From: Sphingobacterium multivorum
GTDB taxonomy: Bacteria; Bacteroidota; Bacteroidia; Sphingobacteriales; Sphingobacteriaceae
Length of the DNA stretch: 64,000 nucleotides
Assembly: GCF_900457465.1 (NCBI RefSeq)
Contig: NZ_UAUU01000002.1
Coordinates: 62,001-126,000 of the forward strand
Direction of reading: 5' to 3'
Position numbers and translations under genes: made by a program. The notes under the pieces were generated by a model. That model was not told the origin of the DNA. It saw only the letters and a list, made by a program, of their open reading frames with translations, and ran no database searches. Shown piece after piece: positions 53,072-62,357 of this stretch (position 1 is the stretch's first letter; each line of letters begins with the position of its first letter).

Positions 53072-54589
53072 ATGGAAACAGCACTGGAAAACCTATCAAA
53101 AGAAGACCTTCTGAAAATGGTTTCCAGTATGTCCAAACAGAATGAACTCCTCCATCAGGAGCGTGAGATTCTTTCACAGGAGCGTGATTACCTGAAAGCT
53201 CAGGTGGAGATGCTTCAGCGTATGCAGTTCGGACAGAAGCGTGAGCGCTTTGAAGGCGATCCTGATCAGACGATGCTCCCTTTTAATGCAGAGCCTGCTG
53301 AAGCAGAGCAGCAACAGGAAGAAATCAAAGAAAAGATCGAGTATGTCCGTAAACGTCCCAATCATAAAGGACGCGCTAAATTACCTGCCCATCTCCCTGT
53401 AGTCGAGATCGAGATACACCCTGAAGGAGACCTTTCCAAAATGGTCTGTATCGGCAAGGAAATTACCGAGGAACTGGAGTGCGAGCCTGCAAAGTTCTAT
53501 ATCAAACGTTACATCCGTTATAAATATGCAGCTAGAAACGGAAATGGCGTATCCATCGCCGAACTGCCTGAACGGGTCATCGATAAAGGAATTGCAGGGC
53601 CGAGCTTACTGGCGATGATATTGGTAGGTAAATATCAGGACCACCTTCCGCTATACCGGCAAAAACAGATCTTCGCAAGGGAAAACATACAGATCCCATC
53701 CTCAACCATCGAAGGATGGACCAGACAGGCCCTGGAAAAACTGGAACCATTATATGAACAGCTGGTCTTCGATACCAAATCTCAGGGCTATCTGCAGGTT
53801 GATGAGACCCCTATAAAAGTACTGGACAGCGATAAAAAAGGAGCTGCCCATCAGGGGTACTTTTGGGTCTACCATTCGCCTTTGGATAAAACGGTACTGT
53901 TCGATTATAACCCTTCCCGTGGTGGTCATGTACCTAAATCCATGCTGGATAACTTTAAAGGATATCTGCAGACGGATGGGTATGCGGCCTACGAAAAGTT
54001 TGGCAAAAAGAAAGACATCACCCATCTGGCCTGCTGGGCACACGCACGCCGTGAGTTTGAGAAGGCCCTAAAGAATGACCCGGCAAGGGCCCAAAAGGCA
54101 CTGCTGATGATACAGGAACTTTATAAAGTTGAGCGAAAAGCCAAAGAAGAAAAGTTATCACCCGATAAGATCAAGGAGCTGCGGCTGAAAGAATCGCTCC
54201 CGGTTATCAACGAGCTGGGCAAATGGATCTTTGATGAAATAAAGGACACCCTGCCCAAAAGCCAGATCGGGAAGGCTATGGCCTATGCATACGTACGTTG
54301 GGACATGCTCTCGGAATATCTGCGCGACGGGAATCTGCAGATTGACAATAACCTTATCGAGAATGCCATTCGCCCTGTTGCTCTGGGACGCAAAAACTGG
54401 CTGTTCGCCGGAAGCCATGAGGCAGCACAGCGATCAGCAATGATCTACTCTTTCTTCGCTATCTGCAAAAAGCATGAGGTGAACCCATTTCTGTGGTTAA
54501 AACATACGCTAATGAATATAGCGTCAATAAACCACAAGAATATAAAAGAGCTTTACCCACAGAACTTCAAAAAATCAACTGATATGTAG
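53072..54589 (+). CDS. tnpC: IS66 transposase
   Basis: A 505-residue transposase: N-terminal coiled coil, the IS66 zinc-binding-like region, then DDE residues in LQVDETPIKV, LQTDGYAAYEKF and IDNNLIENAIRP (near residue 450). C-terminal region is duplicated in the remnant at 7496-7780. Intact. Confidence 0.95.
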   Translation: METALENLSKEDLLKMVSSMSKQNELLHQEREILSQERDYLKAQVEMLQRMQFGQKRERFEGDPDQTMLPFNAEPAEAEQQQEEIKEKIEYVRKRPNHKGRAKLPAHLPVVEIEIHPEGDLSKMVCIGKEITEELECEPAKFYIKRYIRYKYAARNGNGVSIAELPERVIDKGIAGPSLLAMILVGKYQDHLPLYRQKQIFARENIQIPSSTIEGWTRQALEKLEPLYEQLVFDTKSQGYLQVDETPIKVLDSDKKGAAHQGYFWVYHSPLDKTVLFDYNPSRGGHVPKSMLDNFKGYLQTDGYAAYEKFGKKKDITHLACWAHARREFEKALKNDPARAQKALLMIQELYKVERKAKEEKLSPDKIKELRLKESLPVINELGKWIFDEIKDTLPKSQIGKAMAYAYVRWDMLSEYLRDGNLQIDNNLIENAIRPVALGRKNWLFAGSHEAAQRSAMIYSFFAICKKHEVNPFLWLKHTLMNIASINHKNIKELYPQNFKKSTDM

Positions 54590-54605
54590 TTCATAGGCCG
54601 GATAC

Positions 54606-54613
54606 CAATAGAC
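54606..54613. repeat. 8-bp target site duplication, right
   Basis: CAATAGAC after the IS66 right end, identical to 52333-52340. The displaced last nine codons of the interrupted gene follow (54614-54640). Confidence 0.92.
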
Positions 54614-54703
54614 AATCTGTCAGCGATAGGAACCCGCTAGCCATTATAAGCGTTAACTTGCGGAATATGGGCGAACAAGAATGACATTAGAATAACCAAG
54701 ATG

Positions 54704-54981
54704 TTCATACAGTTTAAATAAGTCAACCCAATTTATAAAAAAAAATCACTCCGATAAAACTATTTGGAAATGGCAGTTGTTCTTACAATACAAAACGGCT
54801 ACAAGCTACCTTTCAAATGAAAGGTTCAACATAAAAATTGGCGTCGTACAGTGAAAATCCAATAGTCTTTAAAAACATTGGATGACGAAACAAAAAAGAG
54901 GAAACGATAGGAAACATAAAGATTACTGTACAAATAAACGCTAAGAGAAAGGGTCTGATTTAACATCAGGCCCTTTTGACG
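54704..54981 (+). repeat. element R copy 4
   Basis: Full-length, starting TTCATACAGTTTAAATAAG as in copy 1. Stem ACCTTTC-AAAT-GAAAGGT has a changed loop, and the end hairpin GGGTCTGAT-TTAAC-ATCAGGCCC has five loop bases; stems are unchanged. It leads into unit 12. Confidence 0.6.
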
Positions 54982-54982
54982 T

Positions 54983-55130
54983 AAAAAAGCCACATCTCCC
55001 GACCTGGCTCTACAACATATATATTTATTTGAAATCGCTCTTATTTATACGAATTTATTGATTTAGATACTTTCCAATCATTCCCCACACGCTCCAAGAT
55101 AACTAAATCTGTTTTGGTAAAATCTTCAAA
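54983..55130 (-). repeat. fragment of an NTF2-like unit (unit 12)
   Basis: Terminator and the last 30 or so codons of the gene (about GNDWKVSKSINSYK) remain, ending at about 55130 where unrelated sequence starts. Confidence 0.75.
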
Positions 55131-55147
55131 ACAAAAAAAGACCTTGA

Positions 55148-55495
55148 TCATAGGTCCTTTAAGTCTTTTAAGAAGAAATTTTGAAAAACACAATCCCAAT
55201 CGTTAGAACCATAAACGAATAGTTCCAAATTAACTAATTTAAAATTTTCAATATTTCCAATGAACCCAATCCCGATTTCCAATCCTTCTGTTATTATGAT
55301 TTTATCAACTGAGAGAATATCTTCGGAAATTGGGAGAATATCATTTTCATCATAATATTTTAAGAATACGTATTGCCCCATACCGGTACATTCTCTTTCA
55401 CCTACATATATTTTATCAATATGAGTATACAAAACCGGGTATTTCTCTGCTAAGGCAAAAAGCAGAGCCATTTCAAAAACTGTCAATTTGTTCAT
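55148..55495 (-). CDS. immunity-like hypothetical protein, 115 residues
   Basis: Acidic, soluble, starting MNKLTVFEMALLFALAEKYP, with CTGMGQYVFLKYYDENDILP and GSNDWDCVFQNFFL. I do not recognise a family. Size and charge resemble polymorphic-toxin immunity proteins. First of five small minus-strand genes (55148-57482) spaced by 20-400 bp. Confidence 0.5.
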   Translation of the reverse strand: MNKLTVFEMALLFALAEKYPVLYTHIDKIYVGERECTGMGQYVFLKYYDENDILPISEDILSVDKIIITEGLEIGIGFIGNIENFKLVNLELFVYGSNDWDCVFQNFFLKDLKDL

Positions 55496-55549
55496 TACAA
55501 TCCTTTTTTACTAAAAGCTGATATTTCTATGTGTAAAGTCTCCTAATTA

Positions 55550-55792
55550 TCAAGCCTGAAAACAATCAATTTGATATATATATTTATCAAATTCGAATTC
55601 AATGTCTACATATTTTTTTAGAATTTCAGATTCCGCTATATTAATATCATAAGGATTGTACATTAAAGGATCTTCAATCGGAGGTCTAAAAGTCTCCTTC
55701 AAAAGATCTAAAGGTATAAAGTCTATATTAAATTCACCAATAAGCCTCTCATCTCTTCTATCAAACCAACTAATAATACGCCCTATTTTCAT
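55550..55792 (-). CDS. small hypothetical protein, 80 residues
   Basis: Acidic with PPIEDPLMYNPYDINIAESE in the middle and FEFDKYIYQIDCFQA at the end. The proline-rich MYNPY motif resembles a small family found near toxin systems, but I cannot be sure of its name. Probably an immunity-like gene. Confidence 0.45.
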   Translation of the reverse strand: MKIGRIISWFDRRDERLIGEFNIDFIPLDLLKETFRPPIEDPLMYNPYDINIAESEILKKYVDIEFEFDKYIYQIDCFQA

Positions 55793-55815
55793 AAAAAATC
55801 AATTATTTCGCAATT

Positions 55816-56343
55816 TCAAAGTTCTTGTACATGAGTAAAATCTCGCTCTATAAGTCTAAATTTTGAATTATCTAGCTTGTATATGGAGTGTTTATAATCC
55901 GTTGGTGATGGAAAATCTATTAGCTCTTTATTTTTGTTTAACTTCCTCCGCTTTATAAATATCTTCGAAGCTAAAGCTACTTCCGGTTTTATATCTAATA
56001 ATTTCTCAGCACTTTTATGTATTCCAATAATCCTACCTTTTATTTGAACTCCGAGGATCTCTTTTGAATTGCCCAACAGATAATCGTATAATAAATCCCT
56101 TCCCATGTAGAAGATATTTAAAGTAGAATCAGCTTTCTCAAAAGAGACAACCGCATCCAAATTGAAGATACTCGAATTTACTTCAGTTATTTCTTTAAAA
56201 AAAACTTTGTCAAGTTGATCATTGTTGTGCTCAATTACTGGAAAAATAACATTGGATTGAGATTTCACCATAAAGCATGAAAAGCAAAGCAAAACTAAGA
56301 TGTGGATTTTAAGGGTATATTTTATCTTTATCATATTGCGCAT
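55816..56343 (-). CDS. secreted hypothetical protein, 175 residues
   Basis: Signal segment with LLCFSCFMVKSQ, which could be a lipid-modified or cleaved signal. The mature part is an alpha/beta chain of about 145 residues without a known motif (SFEKADSTLNIFYMGRDLLY). Its 3' end lies 23 bp from the neighbouring 80-residue gene. Unknown role. The gap 56344-56710 to its right holds only a short repeated motif described in the findings. Confidence 0.45.
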   Translation of the reverse strand: MRNMIKIKYTLKIHILVLLCFSCFMVKSQSNVIFPVIEHNNDQLDKVFFKEITEVNSSIFNLDAVVSFEKADSTLNIFYMGRDLLYDYLLGNSKEILGVQIKGRIIGIHKSAEKLLDIKPEVALASKIFIKRRKLNKNKELIDFPSPTDYKHSIYKLDNSKFRLIERDFTHVQEL

Positions 56344-56710
56344 AAACTTGGTTATAAACTCTGAATAATTTTAAAATGGTTCGTGGAAAATATCTGCTCA
56401 TTGCTTTAGAATAAACTCCTCAATTTATTGCAAAAATGACAGAATTTGAAATACTATTTTGACTTTTCTGGATATTAATATTTCCTATATTTCAACAATA
56501 AGGGAAAGCTCAAGGAAACACATTTTTTTGCAATAAGAAATAGGCCTTCCATTTTTCGGAACCTGTTTGGGACAGTAAATATTGAACAAGATACTCTTAA
56601 AATTACTGAAATGGAAGCTATATTTAAATAGGAAATTACGGAAGGCAATGCAGCATAACATTAAAACTTATGCTGGGGACGGGTTTTTATTTATACAAAA
56701 GTTATTAAGT

Positions 56711-56932
56711 TCATTCGGTTATAAAGCCAGAAGTCCAGTTATCCTTATCTATTTTATATTCTGATATCTCAAAACCCGCTGTATGATCCCGGAAACCTTC
56801 TACTTTGGACATTCTTACTAACGCATTTTCAGCAAGTTCCTTGGTACTGTAAACTCCTATCAATTTCACGTCTTCTCCTCCATCTAATGATTCGTCAAAG
56901 TGGGTGTGCCATAGCAAAAATACATTCTCCAT
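56711..56932 (-). CDS. DUF7336-like small protein
   Basis: A 73-residue soluble protein: VFLLWHTHFDE at the start, then VKLIGVYSTKELAENALVRM and GFEISEYKIDKDNWTSGF. This small YxS-keE-a pattern is common in single-domain proteins of the immunity type (DUF7336 by recollection). Likely an orphan immunity protein. Confidence 0.6.
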   Translation of the reverse strand: MENVFLLWHTHFDESLDGGEDVKLIGVYSTKELAENALVRMSKVEGFRDHTAGFEISEYKIDKDNWTSGFITE

Positions 56933-57041
56933 ATCATTGATTATTTATTTTCATCATCATTTTTATTAACTCCAATGCTCATTTTGGCAACAATCCTCTA
57001 GATTACTTACAATATCAAAAAGAAAATCTTTACTATAGAAA

Positions 57042-57482
57042 TTATAGCCTGTACTTCCCTTGTTTTATTTCCCTTTCAAATATTTTCAAATTTGCTTTTG
57101 CAATAATTGACCCGAGTTCAGCCCCTCTTTTATATAATGCGTAACTCATCTTTAAATCTTGCTGAATCCCTTCGCCTCTTTCATAAAAATCCGCTAGGTT
57201 ATTATAAGCCTCTGCATAACCACCATTGGCCGCCTTTGTATACCAATAGATACATTTCTTTGGATTGTATAATGGATTATTAACACCTAAAAAATTAATT
57301 GAATCAAACTGTTGCGCATAATCATATTGACCTTCCGGATTACCGCTATAAGCACTTTTTTTTATGTGATCAAATGCCAGCCAATATAATTTGTACTTTT
57401 CTTCGGAAGAGAGAGAAGAAGGATATTCTTGTATCTTCCGACTAATTTCCTTCGCAATTTCAAAGTTCTTGTCCTTTCTCAA
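57042..57482 (-). CDS. Sel1-like repeat protein
   Basis: A 146-residue protein with two to three Sel1/TPR-like repeats: CIYWYTKAANGGYAEAYNNL, ADFYERGEGIQQDLKMSYAL and YKRGAELGSIIAKANL. Such repeats bind protein partners. No signal peptide. Standing at the end of the small-gene run it may be a toxin-immunity or scaffold protein. Confidence 0.75.
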   Translation of the reverse strand: MRKDKNFEIAKEISRKIQEYPSSLSSEEKYKLYWLAFDHIKKSAYSGNPEGQYDYAQQFDSINFLGVNNPLYNPKKCIYWYTKAANGGYAEAYNNLADFYERGEGIQQDLKMSYALYKRGAELGSIIAKANLKIFEREIKQGKYRL

Positions 57483-57553
57483 AATCTATGGTTTATTTCT
57501 TATTTCCCAATGGGCTCCCTCTGGATTATCAATAAGGGGATTCCTAATTTTAG

Positions 57554-57760
57554 GCCAACACAATTTATAAAAAAAATCACTTTGATAAAACTATTTCAAA
57601 TTGGCTATCGTTCTTACAATACAAAACGGCTACAAGCTACCTTTCAAATGAAAGGTTCAACATAAAAATTGGCGTCGTACAGTGAAAATCCAATAGTCTT
57701 TAAAAACATTGGATGACGAAACAAAAAAGAGGAAACGATAGGAAAAAAGAAAAATTACTG
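57554..57760 (+). repeat. element R copy 5, not followed by an NTF2-like unit
   Basis: Keeps the stem ACCTTTC-AAAT-GAAAGGT and ATCCAAT/ATTGGAT; the sequence departs from the others after GAGGAAACGATAGGAAA and lacks the terminal hairpin. The only copy without an adjacent array gene, so a solo left half. Confidence 0.55.
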
Positions 57761-57802
57761 GCAATGTTGTGCCACAGGTCAGACTGCGGCACAACATAAA
57801 TG

Positions 57803-58282
57803 TTAGTTATTTTTTGTTACGAAAAGATCATCAGCCCCCTCATTGATAGGGATATACAATCTTTCCCAGCTTTTTGAATGAACCATTTCCCAGCTATGCC
57901 CAGTACCTTTCAAATCTTCAGCCAAAAGAATCGTTCCAGGTTCAATTAAAAAAGTTGAACCATCGCTGACTTTAAATTTGATTTTACCTTTCAGCGTAAC
58001 CACGTATTGTCTTCTTGGAGCTGGATGAGCGTTTTTCTCCCATTCTTCTGTTTTATTGCTTGTCCAAAATGTACTCGTATTGGCGTGTTTCAATGTTGGA
58101 ATAAAGCCTTTTTGAAACGAGCAGGTTCCATCCGGATTGTTGATCAATCGCACTGCAGGCATTTTACCTTCGGCTTCCACGTTGACCTCCTTAATTTTTC
58201 CATGACCTTCTTGCGCTTTCACAGCGGTTAAGCTTGATGCTGCCAATACGCAAGCAATAGTTAGTTTGGATATCATTTTCAT
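57803..58282 (-). CDS. secreted cupin-like protein
   Basis: A 159-residue exported protein (signal peptide ending AVKAQ). The cupin motif pair appears as HPAPRRQYVVTLKGKIKFKV (residues 87-106) and EPGTILLAEDLKGTGHSWEM (residues 114-133), with His residues for metal. Last gene of the porin operon. Substrate unknown. Confidence 0.7.
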   Translation of the reverse strand: MKMISKLTIACVLAASSLTAVKAQEGHGKIKEVNVEAEGKMPAVRLINNPDGTCSFQKGFIPTLKHANTSTFWTSNKTEEWEKNAHPAPRRQYVVTLKGKIKFKVSDGSTFLIEPGTILLAEDLKGTGHSWEMVHSKSWERLYIPINEGADDLFVTKNN

Positions 58283-58320
58283 TTTGTAATGTTTGAAATT
58301 ATTATTTTGTTGTTTTAATT

Positions 58321-58731
58321 TTAGAATTCATAAACCGTGTCGTGCACCATCATCCGTTCAAAATAAGGTTTGTATTTAGCGACAAGGGCGAGATGTCCCG
58401 GCAGTTTACCATAAGCCTCTAGTTCCTCCAATGTCGCAAATTCCATGGACGCATTGTAGGTAAACGAGTTGTCCAATACCGCTCTTGGGGAAGAAGCAGC
58501 TGGCTTGCCATAACGTACATTTTTGACATAGGGAAGCTTTTTAAGACCTTCAAAAAACTGTTTAAACTCTTCTACCTGTTCAGCAGACAAATCAGGTTTT
58601 AGCCAAAAAAGCAAATAGTGGAAATACACTTTTTTTGTTTTCGCTTTTTTCTCTTTTGCCATCAGTGAGGTGGCCGCAAAGCTCATTACGCCAGCAGTAC
58701 CTAGTGTAAGGATAAAATCTTTTCTTTTCAT
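58321..58731 (-). CDS. Dabb (stress-responsive A/B barrel) domain protein
   Basis: A 136-residue protein; the first 25 residues form a signal peptide (FAATSLMA). Mature part: VYFHYLLFWLKPDLSAEQ, then KNVRYGKPAASSPRAVLDNS and YKPYFERMMVHDTVYEF, the Dabb fold. Located between the porin and cupin genes with short gaps, so in one operon. Confidence 0.8.
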   Translation of the reverse strand: MKRKDFILTLGTAGVMSFAATSLMAKEKKAKTKKVYFHYLLFWLKPDLSAEQVEEFKQFFEGLKKLPYVKNVRYGKPAASSPRAVLDNSFTYNASMEFATLEELEAYGKLPGHLALVAKYKPYFERMMVHDTVYEF

Positions 58732-58742
58732 GTTATTGCTAT

Positions 58743-60068
58743 TTAATTAAAATCAATTCTATATTTAAGCACAAATGCCCACTTGTGATCTGTTACCACA
58801 GCTTGATCCGCAGCATTTAAATTATAGATCGGACGATTTTGCGCATCAAAAGTCAGCCGGCTGCTATTACCGTGCATCAGTAGCGAGATACCTGCATCAT
58901 AAATTAGACTTTTGTCTTTCAATGCCTTGTAGTCCCCTACTTGTACAGAAACCGCTGGCTGCAGCTGTAAATTATGTTTGGATGGATTGAAATAAGGGAG
59001 TGTACCGCCGACCTGTGCGTAAAATGTATTTCCCGTGCCAGCATTTGGCAAGCTATTTCCCGCACCATTCAGGCTTGCATTGGCCGCATCGATACCTGTC
59101 GCGGGGTTGTTTGTCCCTGCAAAGCGGAGATAGTTAGGACCATAATCGCTGTGCATGGCCATACCATAGGCACTAATCGAAGTTCCTTTCTCTTTGTCGA
59201 TGGGCGCGTCATAGATGATATCCGCTGCAAAATTGCGCATATCGTCATTTTTGGTCATCTGCCGTTCATCCAGATGCCAAAGGGCATTGTGCATATACTC
59301 AAATCCAGCCCCTATGCTGAGCACATCTTTTTTACCGAGGTATGTACCCGAATTGAATGGCGTTTCGTTACTTTCTTTATCGTGAAATGCGTAGCGGAAG
59401 TAACCTGACACATCTTTGCGTGCTTCATTTTTGCTGAAGGTGGCTTTATTTAATTTTGGATCAGCACTGGCGGCGGAATATGGATCAGCCAGTACCACCC
59501 GATAGTCAAATTTTCCAAGCTGCCCTTTTGCATAGATGCTCATTTCACGCACGACCATATCAGTAGCTCCAGTATTGGATGTCGCATACAGGGGCAAGTC
59601 GTAAAGCAGCGTATTGAGCGGTCCTGTTGTAAAACGGGAAAGACCGCGCCAAGTCGAACGGCCGCCACCGATCGCAAATTTGGGGCTGAAACTATATTCC
59701 GCATAGGCATCCAAGAGATCCATATACGTATTAGTCTTGCTGTTGACGTTTACGTTAGTAGGCCCCATCTGTAATACAAACAGTAAATTTTCGGTAGGCT
59801 TATAAGTCATCTTTGCCCTAATACGCCGCAAAGAAAGATCAGATACATTCGAAACGGACTCGTTGTTTACCAAGCTTCCCGGATTGAGCTGGCTATATCT
59901 CGCCCACAGCTCAGCGTATCCGCTGAAGCTGATATAACGTGTATGCTCCTTATTTAAGAAATGAGTAAGTTTTGGATTTCCAAAATCATTGGTTTGCGCC
60001 TCGGCGAGCTCTGCGCTACCTAGTCCCAAACTGAGGAACAATGCCAAGGTAAGCTGTTTTCTATTCAT
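58743..60068 (-). CDS. outer-membrane porin, OprO/OprP-like
   Basis: A 441-residue beta-barrel protein with signal peptide ending LAEAQ. Repeating amphipathic strands (ISFSGYAELWARYSQ, LRRIRAKMTYKPTENLLFVL, KWAFVLKYRIDF at the end) with a terminal aromatic strand. First of the three-gene operon just downstream of the histidine kinase; expected to take up a small anion or organic substrate. The two-component pair beside it may regulate it. Confidence 0.8.
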   Translation of the reverse strand: MNRKQLTLALFLSLGLGSAELAEAQTNDFGNPKLTHFLNKEHTRYISFSGYAELWARYSQLNPGSLVNNESVSNVSDLSLRRIRAKMTYKPTENLLFVLQMGPTNVNVNSKTNTYMDLLDAYAEYSFSPKFAIGGGRSTWRGLSRFTTGPLNTLLYDLPLYATSNTGATDMVVREMSIYAKGQLGKFDYRVVLADPYSAASADPKLNKATFSKNEARKDVSGYFRYAFHDKESNETPFNSGTYLGKKDVLSIGAGFEYMHNALWHLDERQMTKNDDMRNFAADIIYDAPIDKEKGTSISAYGMAMHSDYGPNYLRFAGTNNPATGIDAANASLNGAGNSLPNAGTGNTFYAQVGGTLPYFNPSKHNLQLQPAVSVQVGDYKALKDKSLIYDAGISLLMHGNSSRLTFDAQNRPIYNLNAADQAVVTDHKWAFVLKYRIDFN

Positions 60069-60155
60069 GATTCAACCTAATTTTGTTTTTTTGATAAGTC
60101 AAAATTAGGCTGAATATGGAGGTGATATTATTAGAAAACCATTAGAATTTTTAGC

Positions 60156-61535
60156 TTATTCAAGCTCCTTTGGATAGGCCAGTTTAAGTTCGACTGAAAA
60201 CACAGTCCCTACATGGAGAGTTGAATTAACCGCTACGTTACCCTGATGCATCTCAATAATTCGCTGAACAATTGAGAGACCGATGCCATGTCCCTCTTTT
60301 GAAGGCGTACCCGCCACACGGTAAAACAAATCAAAGATATGCGGGATATCCTTGCTGTCTATTCCGATACCATGATCTATTACCTGCACCTTCGCTACGG
60401 TTTTATTTCTGGAGAGCAGTACCTGGGCATGCCGATCGGCACTATATTTACAAGCATTCTCGATCAGATTAGCAAAGGCCACTTTCAAGAGGTAGGCATT
60501 TGCAGATACCAAGATTTCCTCTTCGTCGATTGCAGCATTAGCATCAAAAGAGATGCTTACCCGATAGTCTTTATTTTTCTCTAAGACCACTAACTTTGCT
60601 TCAAGCAGTATTTCATCCAGTCTGATTTCTTCAAAATTTACCTGCGAACTATCGTAGTTTGCCCGGGCAAAATCCAGCAAGGCTGTCGAAAGTACCGTAG
60701 CCTCCTTCGCATCGAGCAATGCCCTATCAATAGAGTTAAAATACTCATCCACATTGGTATTCAGCTGCTGCGCCAATTCCAGTTCGGCGATCATAGCTGC
60801 CAAAGGTGTTCTAAACTCGTGTGAAATAATGGATACAAAATGGCGCTGGTTATTGAAAGATTTTTCCAACCGATTGAACGTATTGTTGAATGTTTCGATA
60901 AGTTCTGAGAGCTCATCTTTTGCATTACTATAGGAGACACGCGTGCTCAAGTTATGTTCGGACACATCCTTGATCTGATGTATAATGTAATTGATTGGCT
61001 TAAGAATATAACGTGCAAATAGAAATGAAGAGAAAAAAATAAAAAATAGGGCAACGATATAAATCGTTATCAAAATATTTTTCAGCCGTTCCATATGTGC
61101 AAAACCCGTTACATCGTACGCATGTCCGATCAAGAAAAAAGGCTTACCCTCAAATTGATAGTTTAAGCCCATATACAGTTCTTTGCCTTGCTCCCATGTA
61201 AAAAAATTAGACGTTTTGAAAGATTCCAATTTAACATCGGGATACGTCGGTTCGCCTATATCGGAAAAAACAACCCTATTCTGCTGATCGAAAACAGTAA
61301 TCTGGGCTTCGTTGATCAGCTTTTTATTTTGTTCATGAATTCTTCTTATCTGATGTTCCTGCACCTGTGCATCAAAAATAAATTCTGCGCGCCAGATGAT
61401 CTTATAGCGCAGCCGATCCACAAATTCTTCCTGCCGATTTAATTCCGAAAAGAAATAAACCGCATAGGCGAATAGAAACAAGATGATAGCCGAAGAGAGC
61501 GTAAATACCCAGGAAGTTCTATTGACAATCTTCAT
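60156..61535 (-). CDS. sensor histidine kinase
   Basis: A 459-residue kinase: TM1 near residues 12-31, periplasmic sensor of about 120 residues, TM2 near 152-172, HAMP, phosphoacceptor FVSIISHEFRTPLAAM near 245, N-box ENACKYS, G1 VIDHGIGIDSKDI and G2 GHGIGLSIVQR. Overlaps the response regulator stop by 4 bp (61532-61535), so they are coupled. Stimulus unknown. Confidence 0.93.
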   Translation of the reverse strand: MKIVNRTSWVFTLSSAIILFLFAYAVYFFSELNRQEEFVDRLRYKIIWRAEFIFDAQVQEHQIRRIHEQNKKLINEAQITVFDQQNRVVFSDIGEPTYPDVKLESFKTSNFFTWEQGKELYMGLNYQFEGKPFFLIGHAYDVTGFAHMERLKNILITIYIVALFFIFFSSFLFARYILKPINYIIHQIKDVSEHNLSTRVSYSNAKDELSELIETFNNTFNRLEKSFNNQRHFVSIISHEFRTPLAAMIAELELAQQLNTNVDEYFNSIDRALLDAKEATVLSTALLDFARANYDSSQVNFEEIRLDEILLEAKLVVLEKNKDYRVSISFDANAAIDEEEILVSANAYLLKVAFANLIENACKYSADRHAQVLLSRNKTVAKVQVIDHGIGIDSKDIPHIFDLFYRVAGTPSKEGHGIGLSIVQRIIEMHQGNVAVNSTLHVGTVFSVELKLAYPKELE

Positions 61536-62221
61536 TCTTTATTGGATAAAATAAATCCATGTCCGGATTTCGTATGAATCAATTTAGGTGAAAAATCCCG
61601 GTCTATTTTTTTACGCAAATAATTGATATATACATCAATATAGTTTGTTCCGGTATCAAAGTTTTTGCTCCATACATTACGTGCTATTTCATCCTTGCTG
61701 AGCATGGTCTCACTATGTTTCAAAAAGAAGTGGAGGAGATCAAACTCTTTGGGAGTCAACTTGATAAGTTGACCCTGACTATGAACCTGCTTACTCCGGA
61801 GATCAATACTGATACGATCATAGGTCAGCATCCCCTGAATCTCTTCTTCACTGATTTCCCTGTGCCGCTTGAGCAAGACAGCGATACGTGCAAAAAGTTC
61901 ACGTATTTCAAAAGGTTTCACCATATAATCATCGGCTCCCGCATCAAAACCAGATATTTTTTCATCAATACTGCCCAATGCTGTGAGCATGATGATTGGG
62001 ATCCTCGGGTAAGCCGCACGCATCTGTTTACTGAGCTCAATCCCATTCATTCTTGGTAACATGATGTCTATGAGAAGTAAATCATAGTCAACAGATTTGG
62101 CTTCTTTGATCGCTGATTCCGCATCACCAAAAACATTGACCAGGTAGCCCTGACTTGCTAATCCTTTTTTCACACTCGAAGCAACGCGTTCATTGTCTTC
62201 TACGACCATTATTTTCACCAT
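61532..62221 (-). CDS. OmpR-family response regulator
   Basis: A 229-residue regulator: receiver with VVEDNERV, phosphoacceptor Asp in LLLIDIMLPR and Lys in DYMVKPFE, then a winged-helix output domain (LTPKEFDLLHFFLKH, YINYLRKKIDR). Probably controls the porin operon downstream. Confidence 0.93.
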   Translation of the reverse strand: MVKIMVVEDNERVASSVKKGLASQGYLVNVFGDAESAIKEAKSVDYDLLLIDIMLPRMNGIELSKQMRAAYPRIPIIMLTALGSIDEKISGFDAGADDYMVKPFEIRELFARIAVLLKRHREISEEEIQGMLTYDRISIDLRSKQVHSQGQLIKLTPKEFDLLHFFLKHSETMLSKDEIARNVWSKNFDTGTNYIDVYINYLRKKIDRDFSPKLIHTKSGHGFILSNKE

Positions 62222-62357
62222 TCTAGCATGCTTGTATGTATCTACTAATACTCCTGGACAAAGTTAGTTATTTTTCAAAAAGGCTGGAGAGTTCGGTTTC
62301 AACTTATTAAATGTAACAGCAGTATAGTCAAAATCCTATGCGCTCCTCATAGTAGCG

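Larger units (their letters stand above)
52341..54605 (+). mobile_element. complete IS66-family insertion sequence
   Basis: 2265 bp bounded by GTATCC at the left end and its inverted counterpart GGATAC at the right, flanked by the 8-bp repeat CAATAGAC, the size usual for IS66. It carries tnpA, tnpB and the DDE transposase gene in one direction, all intact. The perfect duplication implies recent movement. A remnant of a sibling element is at 7479-7796. Confidence 0.95.
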
